A stretch of DNA of 64,000 nt from Flavobacterium foetidum (GTDB lineage: Bacteria; Bacteroidota; Bacteroidia; Flavobacteriales; Flavobacteriaceae). Position numbers and translations under genes: made by a program. Where the stretch lies: NCBI RefSeq assembly GCF_004634245.1, contig NZ_SJTF01000001.1, positions 62,001-126,000 on the forward strand, read 5' to 3'. The notes under the pieces were generated by a model that saw only the letters and a program-made list of their open reading frames with translations, was not told where the DNA came from and made no database searches. Below, in pieces: positions 43,140 to 50,947 of this stretch. Position 1 is the stretch's first letter. Each line of letters starts with the position of its first letter.

Positions 43140-45068
43140 TCATTTTACAAATTTTATAATCGCCATTTCTAATGCTAAAAATAACAGTGCAAAGATAACA
43201 AACCATTTCCAAATTTGGCTGTCTGTGCGCTCAGTTTGCAGCGTATTAAATATGGTCGAAATCGTATCGGCTGTTTTAAAATCTGAAATTATTTTTGTGT
43301 TGGCTTGGCTTAAATCACTCTCGGTTCTTTTGTAATTGAAGCTGACATTTTCTACCACTTCTTTTTTGTCAAAAATCCCATAATTTCCTGCCGTTTCTGG
43401 AAAATCATTAAAGGTTAGTTTGACTTTATTATTCATAATCTGCTGAATCGGAATGAAAGAATCTTCGGTTCCTTTTACTTCTAAAATAGCATCTTTTGTC
43501 AATAAAACATCGGCAAAATAAGGAACGTTGTTTCCTATTGTTAGGGCATTTACTCCGGTTTTCTGATTGCTTTGTCCAATTTTATAAAACAGTGGCACAA
43601 TTAGTGGTGACTGCTGAAAATTTGAATTCGCCGTATTAATTGGTGCTGTAAATAGGGTAATTCCCGAAACCGGATTTTGGATAGAAGTTACAAAAGCGCT
43701 TTGGTCTTCATAAGATAAAACTGCCGGATACGGACTAGCGACAGCAAATGATGAATTTGTTTTGGGATATTGGAAATTGCTAATCTTATTTTCAAAAACT
43801 CCCGAAAACAAAGGATGATCAAAGTTGATTTTTGTAATCTGTTTTGGATTCGTTTCTAAGTTTTTAAACTGAATTTTCCCAAAATTCCCTAAAAAAGTAT
43901 TTAGGTTTGAAATCGAACTTTTCTCTGAAGGAATAACCGCCAGATTCCCACCTTTAGAAATAAATGCTTTTAAAGTGGTCTGCAATGCTTGCGGAATTTC
44001 AATTAGCTCGTTTAAAATAATGGTGTTTTGTTTTTCTAAGCTATTGTAATCCAGTGCGCCAATTGGATAATTGTGGTAATTAAATTCAGAAGGAGTATAA
44101 ATTCTTGATAAGAAGCTACTTTTTTCAGGTTCACCAATGCTGATTACATTTGTTTTTTTGTTTTTAGAAATGCTGAAAAACAATTTGTTATCGTATGTCA
44201 GCCCATTATCTTCAATGGCGGCATAACCGTGAAATGCTTCTTTTGGAATAGTGAAGTTTATTTTCTTTTTCTTCGAATCAAAATTAATAATCGTCTTGGC
44301 AATTAGTTTGTTCTGATTGTATAAAGCAGTCGAAACGGGTTTGAAATCTTCGCCATACGCCGATAAATCAATACCGATTTCGTAAAAATTTTCTAAGGTC
44401 TGAACAATATAAACACTGTCGATAGAAATATTGTTTTTTTGTTCGGCTTCGGGAACTATAAAATACGGACTTTCATCAAAATCAATGTTTTTAATGTCGT
44501 TTTCTTTTAATCCGATGGCATCACTAATAATTACGATATCCTTTTTATGAGCCGATTTATGAGCTTTGATTTTAGCGGCAATCGACGAAAGTTCAAAAGG
44601 TGTAGCGCTGTATTTCAGGTTTTGAAGAGCGCTTTTGACAGATTTAATATCGGTATTCCAAAAGTTTTCGGTATTGGTTAAAAGTGAAAACTGCATATTT
44701 TCAGGAGTATTTTCTAGTAATTCCTGAACAGCGCGTTTCAGTAATTCTCCTTTTTTGCCTTTTGCCTGCATGCTGAAAGAATTGTCTAATACAATATACA
44801 TTTCGTTTGAGGCATTTTTACTGTCCTTGGCTTCAAAAAAAGGCTGTGCAAAAGCAATAATTACCACTGTAAGCAACAATAAACGTGTGGCCAGTAAAAG
44901 TCGTTTTTTAATTTTTGAACTTTTTCTAGTCTGGATGGCTAGCTCTTTTAAAAAGCGAACATTGGTAAAATAGGAAGTTTTAAAACGTCTTAATTGAAAT
45001 AAATGAACCAAAATTGGTACAATCAATAAAAACAGAAAGTATAAAATCTCAGGGTGTTTAAAATGCAT
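43140..45068 (-). CDS. BatA-like VWA-domain membrane protein
   Basis: 642 residues. The BatA N-terminal segment (FKHPEILYFLFLLIVPILVH, QLRRFKTSYFTNVRFLKEL) with two helices is followed by a von Willebrand A domain with the MIDAS sequence DNSFSM (DxSxS). A long periplasmic portion with glutamine-amidotransferase-like features (FISKGGNLAVIPSE) and a C-terminal transmembrane helix (FVIFALLFLALEMAII) complete it. BatA-type proteins accompany MoxR ATPases, but none is seen in this window. Function undefined. Confidence 0.85.
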   Translation of the reverse strand: MHFKHPEILYFLFLLIVPILVHLFQLRRFKTSYFTNVRFLKELAIQTRKSSKIKKRLLLATRLLLLTVVIIAFAQPFFEAKDSKNASNEMYIVLDNSFSMQAKGKKGELLKRAVQELLENTPENMQFSLLTNTENFWNTDIKSVKSALQNLKYSATPFELSSIAAKIKAHKSAHKKDIVIISDAIGLKENDIKNIDFDESPYFIVPEAEQKNNISIDSVYIVQTLENFYEIGIDLSAYGEDFKPVSTALYNQNKLIAKTIINFDSKKKKINFTIPKEAFHGYAAIEDNGLTYDNKLFFSISKNKKTNVISIGEPEKSSFLSRIYTPSEFNYHNYPIGALDYNSLEKQNTIILNELIEIPQALQTTLKAFISKGGNLAVIPSEKSSISNLNTFLGNFGKIQFKNLETNPKQITKINFDHPLFSGVFENKISNFQYPKTNSSFAVASPYPAVLSYEDQSAFVTSIQNPVSGITLFTAPINTANSNFQQSPLIVPLFYKIGQSNQKTGVNALTIGNNVPYFADVLLTKDAILEVKGTEDSFIPIQQIMNNKVKLTFNDFPETAGNYGIFDKKEVVENVSFNYKRTESDLSQANTKIISDFKTADTISTIFNTLQTERTDSQIWKWFVIFALLFLALEMAIIKFVK

Positions 45069-45320
45069 TCCGGCTTTGATTTACTTCGTTACGTTTTGTT
45101 TTTCGCGAAGATGCTCGTCAAAAATACAAATTTTAATTGAATGTGTAATTGTTTTATCACATAAGTAATACAGGTATTGAGTTGTGCGGCAAACCGTGTT
45201 CTATAAAAACAATCTATTAAGTTAATAACCAATATTTTTAAAATGTAACTTTTCTATTTTGAGTTGTAACGATGAAAATGTTTTAATGTGTATTTTAGCT
45301 GATTCAAAAAACAAAAAATT

Positions 45321-46433
45321 ATGAAGAAATTAAATACGCTGTTTTTTACAGCTTTAGCCTGCATGAATCTCCAAGGGCAGCAGAAGTTTAATTTGCTGAT
45401 AGGAACGTACACCAATACCTGTCAAAGCAACGGAATTTACGTTTACGAGTTTAATGCCGATTCAGGTTCGTTTAAACAGAAAAATTCAACACAAAATATT
45501 ATCAGCCCGAGTTATTTGTCGGTTTCAGCAGATAATAAATTTATTTATGCTGTCAATGAAAACGGAACCAAGAGTGCAATAAGCGCATTTGGCTACGATT
45601 CTAAATCGGGAAAACTTAATTTTTTAAATACGAATGAGTCCCTTGGCGCCGACCCTTGCCATCTTATTAATGATGATAAAAATGTAATCGTAGCCAATTA
45701 TTCAGGAGGTAGCATTGCTGTTTTTAAGAAAAAAGCCAATGGCAGCATTACTACAGTCCAGCAGTTAATACAACATGAAGGAAAAGGTCCTAATGCCGCT
45801 CGTCAGGAAAAAGCCCATGTTCATATGGTACTCTTTACACCCGATAAGAAATTTGTGTTGGTGAATGATTTAGGAGAGGACAAAATTTTTATTTATAAAT
45901 ACAATCCGAATTCTAAAAATGAAATTTTGACTTTAAAAGAAAGCGTGCAAGTAAAATCTGGAAGCGGACCAAGACATCTTACTTTCAGCAAAGACGGAAA
46001 ATATGTTTATTTGATTCAGGAGTTAGACGCAACACTTACGACTTTTGCCTACGATAAAAGCGGTAGCTTAAAAGAAATTTCAGAAGTTAGTATATTGCCA
46101 GAAGGTTTTAAAGGAGCAACCAGTGCTGCCGCGATTAAAATTTCGCCTGATGGAAACTTCTTATACGCCTCTGATCGTGGAGATGTTAATATGATTTCGG
46201 TTTTTAAAATCGGAAAAGCGGGAAATCTCGAAAAAGTAGAACAGGTAAGCACTTTAGGAAAAGGCCCTAGAGATTTCGCCATCGACCCAACCGGGAATTT
46301 TCTTGTGGTCGGACATCAATACACAAACGACGTAATTATTTTCAAAAGAGATAAAATTACCGGAAAACTAACCGATACCGGTAAAAAGATTGAATTGTGC
46401 TCTCCAGTCGGGCTTTTGTTTACGAAAATATAG
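45321..46433 (+). CDS. Lactonase-family beta-propeller protein
   Basis: 370 residues with a possible signal peptide (NTLFFTALACMNLQGQ) and seven-bladed propeller repeats such as ISPSYLSVSADNKFIYAVNE, GSGPRHLTFSKDGKYVYLIQ and GKGPRDFAIDPTGNFLVVGH. This is the pattern of the YbhE/6-phosphogluconolactonase-like lactonase family. A predicted export signal suggests the substrate is extracytoplasmic, unlike cytosolic YbhE. The terminator that follows is very strong. Confidence 0.85.
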   Translation: MKKLNTLFFTALACMNLQGQQKFNLLIGTYTNTCQSNGIYVYEFNADSGSFKQKNSTQNIISPSYLSVSADNKFIYAVNENGTKSAISAFGYDSKSGKLNFLNTNESLGADPCHLINDDKNVIVANYSGGSIAVFKKKANGSITTVQQLIQHEGKGPNAARQEKAHVHMVLFTPDKKFVLVNDLGEDKIFIYKYNPNSKNEILTLKESVQVKSGSGPRHLTFSKDGKYVYLIQELDATLTTFAYDKSGSLKEISEVSILPEGFKGATSAAAIKISPDGNFLYASDRGDVNMISVFKIGKAGNLEKVEQVSTLGKGPRDFAIDPTGNFLVVGHQYTNDVIIFKRDKITGKLTDTGKKIELCSPVGLLFTKI

Positions 46434-46483
46434 CTGGTGTAGTTGCTAAGGTTCTAAGGTGCTAAGATACTAAGCTTCTAAGT

Positions 46484-46527
46484 TAAAAAAAGTGTAAAGA
46501 TTCAAAATGAATCTTTACACTTTTTTT
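46484..46527. terminator. Strong bidirectional terminator
   Basis: AAAAAAAGTGTAAAGATTCA pairs perfectly with TGAATCTTTACACTTTTTTT around AAA. Confidence 0.92.
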
Positions 46528-46539
46528 AAGTGAGATAAG

Positions 46540-46577
46540 GAACCTCAGAACCTCAGAACCTCAGAACCTCAGAACCT
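46540..46577. repeat. 8-bp tandem repeat (AACCTCAG)n
   Basis: Four AACCTCAG units and a final AACCT lie between the terminator and the DEAD-box gene. The 46441-46482 stretch (GGTTCTAAGGTGCTAAG) is a diverged inverted counterpart, so repeat and terminator form one composite palindromic region. Confidence 0.8.
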
Positions 46578-46587
46578 AAAAAAAAAG

Positions 46588-47934
46588 TTATTTTTTCTTC
46601 TTCTTCTCATTTCTGGTCTTCAGCATATTTCTATTTACAGAACCATGAGTTTTCTTTTTCGTTTTTGAAGGACCACCCAGGTTGACTTTCTGGTTCTTTT
46701 TAGATTTTTCGTGAAAAGCGCCTTCACCTTCCAGTTTTGGTTTTTTCATTAAAAACTTTCTTGGCAATTTGTCTTTTTCAGGTTCGATTAATTTGTCTGA
46801 GATTTCAACTTCTTCTGGAAAATCAGCAATTTCAAGTTCCTGATCCATTAGTAGTTCTGTTTCTATTTTGTATTCCTCTTCTCTTGGAGAAACAAAACTG
46901 ATGGCAGTTCCCGTTGCGTCCGCACGACCTGTACGACCAATTCTGTGCATGTACAATTCTGGTTCGTCTGGAAATTCAAAGTTGATTACATGCGTAATAT
47001 TGGAAATATCCAAACCTCTTGCCATTACGTCGGTTGTAATCAAGCCGCGAAGATTTCCTTCCTGAAATTCAGCCATCGTGCTCAAACGATAATTTTGAGA
47101 TTTGTTGGAGTGAATAACACCAAATTGCCCTTCAAAAAGATCATCAATACGATTGAAAAGCATATCTGAAATCTTTTTGTTGTTTACAAAAACCAAAATA
47201 CGGCTCATGCTTTCGTCGTTTTCCAATAAATGTTTCAGAAGATTCACTTTTGTATTGAAATTCGGAACGTTATATGTAAGCTGCGTAATTTTTTCTAGCG
47301 GTGTTCCTGATGGAGCCAATGTAACTTCTTCAGGAAAATCAAAATAATCATTTAAAAGATCATCAACTTCATCTGTCATTGTTGCAGAGAACAAAATGTT
47401 TTGACGTTTGGTCTTCATCATTGCAAAAATAGAAGTAAGCTGGGGTCTGAAACCTAAATTCAGCATTTCGTCAAACTCGTCTATAACTAGTTTTTGAGTT
47501 TCATCAAAACGAACCACAGCGTCAAGCGCTAAATCCATTACACGACCAGGAGTTCCTACCAAAATATCCACACCTTCGTAAACCGCTTTTTTTTGTGTAT
47601 TGATGTTTACACCACCATAAATTCCCAGTGTTTTAACCGACATGTATTTGGTCAGTTTTTCGACTTCTTCTACAACTTGAACTACTAATTCGCGTGTTGG
47701 AACCAGAATTACGATTTTTGGCGTATTAGTATGTGTAAATTTATAAAGCTTTAAAAGAGGTAATAAATAAGCAAATGTTTTACCGGTTCCCGTTTGCGCA
47801 ATTCCCATCATATCACGTCCAGACATGATTACAGAAAAAGATTTTTCTTGAATAGGAGTAGGCGTAACAAATCCTAATTCGTCAACTGCTTTTTGTAATG
47901 ATTTTGGAAGATTGAATTTTTCGAAAGTGCTCAT
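46588..47934 (-). CDS. DEAD-box ATP-dependent RNA helicase (RhlE-like)
   Basis: 448 residues. Motifs in order: Q motif (TPTPIQEKSF), Walker A AQTGTGKT, Ia PTRELVVQV, GG, TPGR, Walker B written VIDEFDEML (DEFD instead of DEAD), SAT, and HRIGRTGR. A basic Lys/Gly-rich tail (EKSKKNQKVNLGG onward) follows. It unwinds or remodels RNA in ribosome assembly or decay. The Ala-to-Phe change in motif II is the oddity; both acidic residues that matter for ATP hydrolysis remain. Transcribed towards a strong terminator. Confidence 0.92.
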   Translation of the reverse strand: MSTFEKFNLPKSLQKAVDELGFVTPTPIQEKSFSVIMSGRDMMGIAQTGTGKTFAYLLPLLKLYKFTHTNTPKIVILVPTRELVVQVVEEVEKLTKYMSVKTLGIYGGVNINTQKKAVYEGVDILVGTPGRVMDLALDAVVRFDETQKLVIDEFDEMLNLGFRPQLTSIFAMMKTKRQNILFSATMTDEVDDLLNDYFDFPEEVTLAPSGTPLEKITQLTYNVPNFNTKVNLLKHLLENDESMSRILVFVNNKKISDMLFNRIDDLFEGQFGVIHSNKSQNYRLSTMAEFQEGNLRGLITTDVMARGLDISNITHVINFEFPDEPELYMHRIGRTGRADATGTAISFVSPREEEYKIETELLMDQELEIADFPEEVEISDKLIEPEKDKLPRKFLMKKPKLEGEGAFHEKSKKNQKVNLGGPSKTKKKTHGSVNRNMLKTRNEKKKKK

Positions 47935-48035
47935 TTGCGTAATTTTTTTGCAAATGTACGTTAAAATGATGGTTAGATAACCAGAATTTTCGAATCATCT
48001 CATGAATTAATTGTATAATTGTTTGATTTTCAAAT

Positions 48036-48800
48036 CTAAAACCCTTCAAAAACCCCTAGCCCAAACAAAGCAAAATCATATTTTACAGGATCTGAAGCAT
48101 CCATTTCACGAAGTTTTTTATCTAATTCGTTTAATGCTTTTGCATCATTTTGTTTTCGTTCTAAAATTCCCAGTTTACGGGCTACATTGCCAGAATGTAC
48201 ATCCAACGGACAAGATAAAACAGCAGGCGAAATAGTTTTCCAGATTCCCAAATCGACTCCTTTTGCGTCTTGACGTACCATCCAACGCAGGTACATGTTG
48301 ATTCTTTTTGCTGCGGAATTGTTTAGCGGATCTGAAATGTGTTTTTGAGTTCTGGTCAAATGATCGATTTCGAAAAATATCTTTTTGAATTCACTGATGC
48401 TTTTCTGCAAACTGTCTTTTTCTTGATTTTTAGCAAATACAGCTTCAAGTCCGTTATGGTTTTTGTAAATGTGCTGCAAGCCTTTTATAAAACCTGCAAA
48501 ATCATGTCCGTTGAAAGTTCTGTGGACAAATGTTTCCAGTCTTGCCAAATCTTCATCAGAATGCGACATGACAAAATCATACGGCGTATTGCCCATTAAT
48601 TCCATCATTTTATGCGAATTCTTAATGATCATTTTACGATTTCCCCAAGCAATCGACGCGCTTAAAAAACCGGCAATTTCAATATCTTCTTTTTGAGTAA
48701 AAAGATGCGGAATCTGCACAGGATCACTTTCTATAAAATCCTGATTATTATATTGAATGACTTTTTCGTCAAGAAATTCTTTGAGTTCCTTTTGATTCAT
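48036..48800 (-). CDS. TIGR02757-family protein
   Basis: 254 residues, helical and soluble. Typical segments: EFLDEKVIQYNNQDFIESDP, IEIAGFLSASIAWGNRKMII, RTFNGHDFAGFIKGLQHIYK, RINMYLRWMVRQDAKGVDLG and SCPLDVHSGNVARKLGILER. The last part resembles the HhH/EndoIII-like C-terminal region, so a nucleic-acid role has been suspected for the family. No verified activity is known to me. It lies 42 nt downstream of the ABC ATPase gene on the same strand. Confidence 0.85.
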   Translation of the reverse strand: MNQKELKEFLDEKVIQYNNQDFIESDPVQIPHLFTQKEDIEIAGFLSASIAWGNRKMIIKNSHKMMELMGNTPYDFVMSHSDEDLARLETFVHRTFNGHDFAGFIKGLQHIYKNHNGLEAVFAKNQEKDSLQKSISEFKKIFFEIDHLTRTQKHISDPLNNSAAKRINMYLRWMVRQDAKGVDLGIWKTISPAVLSCPLDVHSGNVARKLGILERKQNDAKALNELDKKLREMDASDPVKYDFALFGLGVFEGF

Positions 48801-48842
48801 GTTTTATTTATCGGAAATACAGGAGATAGTATAATCTAGCTA

Positions 48843-49718
48843 CTAATTACTGATTTGGCCATCAACCATAACAAGTTTTCTATCAGCCATATTGGCTAAT
48901 TCTTCGTTATGAGTTACGATTACGAATGTCTGACCGAATTCATCTCGCAATTTAAAGAATAATTGATGCAAATTTTCTGCAGAATGAGTGTCAAGATTTC
49001 CAGAGGGTTCGTCGGCAAAAATAACATCTGGCTTGTTGATCAAAGCCCTCGCCACGGCAACACGCTGTTGTTCTCCACCTGAAAGTTCACTTGGTTTATG
49101 ATTGATTCGATGTCCTAATCCCAGGTATTTCAATAATCTTTTTGCTTCTGCTTCGGTTTCTGCCTTTGGCTTATTGGCAGCAAAAGCAGGTATGCAGACA
49201 TTTTCCAGCGCTGTGAATTCGGGTAGCAACTGGTGAAACTGAAAAATGAATCCGAGATGCAGGTTTCTAAAATTGGATAGAATTTTGTCCTGATTGCTTT
49301 TCTTTTTAAAATAACGCAGTATGTAAACCAAAGCTAAGATAAGAGGCAAAACCAAAGGAAAAATGCTGATTCCTCGAATTACTTCTTGAAATTTGATTTT
49401 AAAAAACACGATAAAGACAAGCAACACGATAAGGTAAACAGAAACTGTCCAGCTTACGATTTTAAAATTTCTTTCCTCTTTAGAATTGTCAATTTCGACA
49501 TCTTGCAATTTTAATACATTTTCGCCATTGATAAGTAATGAAGATGACGCATTGCTTTCAGGTTTGTCCAAAGTTCCCAAAATATGCAATAATGTTGTTT
49601 TTCCGGCACCTGAAGCGCCTACAATAGAAACAATTTCTCCTTTTTTGATATGTAAGTCGACTCCCTTTAAGACCTCAAGCTTGTCGTAGAATTTATGTAT
49701 GTTTTTTGCCTGTATCAT
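48843..49718 (-). CDS. LolD-like ABC ATPase with two-helix membrane insertion
   Basis: 291 residues. All NBD motifs are intact: Walker A GASGAGKT (34-41), Q-loop Gln160 in [13 protein letters not shown], signature LSGGEQQ (212-218), Walker B VIFADE (232-237) and H-loop His270. The family (LolD/MacB/FtsE type) exports lipoproteins or peptides and is usually about 220-235 residues. Here about 70 residues (77-147) sit between Walker A and the Q-loop, where a short turn is normal. They include two strong hydrophobic helices (about 87-109 and 116-137, [19 protein letters not shown]). No permease gene is adjacent. The frame and flanking motifs are intact, so this is not an assembly break. Confidence 0.85.
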   Translation of the reverse strand: MIQAKNIHKFYDKLEVLKGVDLHIKKGEIVSIVGASGAGKTTLLHILGTLDKPESNASSSLLINGENVLKLQDVEIDNSKEERNFKIVSWTVSVYLIVLLVFIVFFKIKFQEVIRGISIFPLVLPLILALVYILRYFKKKSNQDKILSNFRNLHLGFIFQFHQLLPEFTALENVCIPAFAANKPKAETEAEAKRLLKYLGLGHRINHKPSELSGGEQQRVAVARALINKPDVIFADEPSGNLDTHSAENLHQLFFKLRDEFGQTFVIVTHNEELANMADRKLVMVDGQISN

Positions 49719-49883
49719 TTCTTGAAACTGTTTTTACAAAGAAACAAAGATTATGCGGATTTAAAAACGGCTTGCAGCAGAATTTTAAGAATAAGGCAAA
49801 AGCTTGTTAATATGAAATTTTAAGATGGTAACATGTAATTTAGCAATCCATTTTTATTCTAAATTTATAGAAATTTTTTTCAG

Positions 49884-50597
49884 ATGAAATTCAAAATCGC
49901 ACTGTTTCTAATCGCTGTTTTGTTGCTTTTTACCAACGCAGCAAAATATGATAAAAATGCTTTTGTGGTTTACACAGTTAATCCTAAAAAACAGGATTTA
50001 AAAATGTATTGGAAAAATGAGAAAGGAAAGAATTTTGCAAGTATTCAGAATTTGAAAGTTTGGCTGGAAAGCAAAAATCTGACTTTGGATTTTGCTATGA
50101 ATGCGGGAATGTATAATAAAAAAAGCGCTCCGCAAGGGCTTTACATCGAAAAGAGAAAGACTTTGACATCTCTGGATACCTCTAGTGCTGCGGGTAATTT
50201 TTATTTGAAACCGAATGGCGTATTTTACTTAACGACAAGTAATGTCCCTAAAATATGCAAAACGGAAGACTTTGCGAATGATGGAAAAGTAGAATATGCG
50301 ACACAATCGGGTCCAATGTTGGTAATTGACGGAAAAATTCATCCCGAATTTAAGGAAGGTTCTTCGAATGTGAATATTCGAAACGGAGTCGGAATTCTGC
50401 CAGATGGAAAAGTAGTTTTTGTTTTGTCTAAAAAGGAAATAAATTTTTATGATTTTGCCAGTTATTTTAAAGAATTAGGCTGTAAAAATGCCTTGTATCT
50501 TGATGGATTTGTTTCGAGAGCATATGTGCCTTCTCAAAACTGGGAAGAGACCGATGGAAATTTTGGTGTGCTATTTGCAGTAACAAGAAAACGATAA
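49884..50597 (+). CDS. Phosphodiester glycosidase-family (NAGPA/DUF2233) secreted protein
   Basis: 237 residues with a signal peptide (LFLIAVLLLFTNAAK). The NAGPA-like domain shows FAMNAGMYNKKSAPQGLYIE, NFYLKPNGVFYL, ATQSGPMLVIDGKIHPEF, RNGVGILPDGKVVFVLSKKE and NALYLDGFVSRAYVP. Relatives cleave phosphodiester-linked sugars, as in uncovering enzyme. The bacterial substrate is unknown. Co-directional with the next gene 11 nt later. Confidence 0.85.
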   Translation: MKFKIALFLIAVLLLFTNAAKYDKNAFVVYTVNPKKQDLKMYWKNEKGKNFASIQNLKVWLESKNLTLDFAMNAGMYNKKSAPQGLYIEKRKTLTSLDTSSAAGNFYLKPNGVFYLTTSNVPKICKTEDFANDGKVEYATQSGPMLVIDGKIHPEFKEGSSNVNIRNGVGILPDGKVVFVLSKKEINFYDFASYFKELGCKNALYLDGFVSRAYVPSQNWEETDGNFGVLFAVTRKR

Positions 50598-50608
50598 AAA
50601 ATCAAACG

Positions 50609-50899
50609 ATGAAAACAGAAGAAACAATTGTTGAAGATGATGATAAAATGTCAAAATTAATCATAGGGTTAATTTTGGACGGAATCGGAATGGCTACTTC
50701 TGCCATCACTATTTTTGGGGATTTTGCAGACATAATATGGGCTCCAATCGCTGCTTTTATAATGACAAGAATGTATAAAGGAAGAGTGGGAAAGGCAGCT
50801 AGTATTTTGACCTTCATTGAAGAAATCCTTCCTATAACAGATATTATACCGTCGTTTACACTGACGTGGATTTACACTTATTTTTTTCAAAAGAAATAA
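50609..50899 (+). CDS. Small two-helix membrane protein
   Basis: 96 residues: acidic N-terminus (MKTEETIVEDDDKMSK), hydrophobic helix (LIIGLILDGIGMATSAITIF), a second helix near IIWAPIAAFIMTRMY, and a possible third at the C-terminus (FTLTWIYTYFF). No family is recognised. Eleven nt behind the phosphodiester glycosidase gene, so probably co-transcribed. Confidence 0.7.
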   Translation: MKTEETIVEDDDKMSKLIIGLILDGIGMATSAITIFGDFADIIWAPIAAFIMTRMYKGRVGKAASILTFIEEILPITDIIPSFTLTWIYTYFFQKK

Positions 50900-50927
50900 A
50901 AAGGCGGTTCAAAAATGCACCGCCTTT
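50900..50927. terminator. Terminator between convergent genes
   Basis: AAAGGCGGT pairs with ACCGCCTTT around a 10-nt loop. The T-rich run follows on the minus strand, so it chiefly serves the pectate-lyase-like gene. Confidence 0.75.
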
Positions 50928-50947
50928 CGAAATTTGTTGGGGCAAAT

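Noticed and set aside
45069..45320. Regulatory structure upstream of the lactonase gene
   Set aside because: Only imperfect TAnnTTTG-like matches (TATTTTAG) and no clear inverted repeat.
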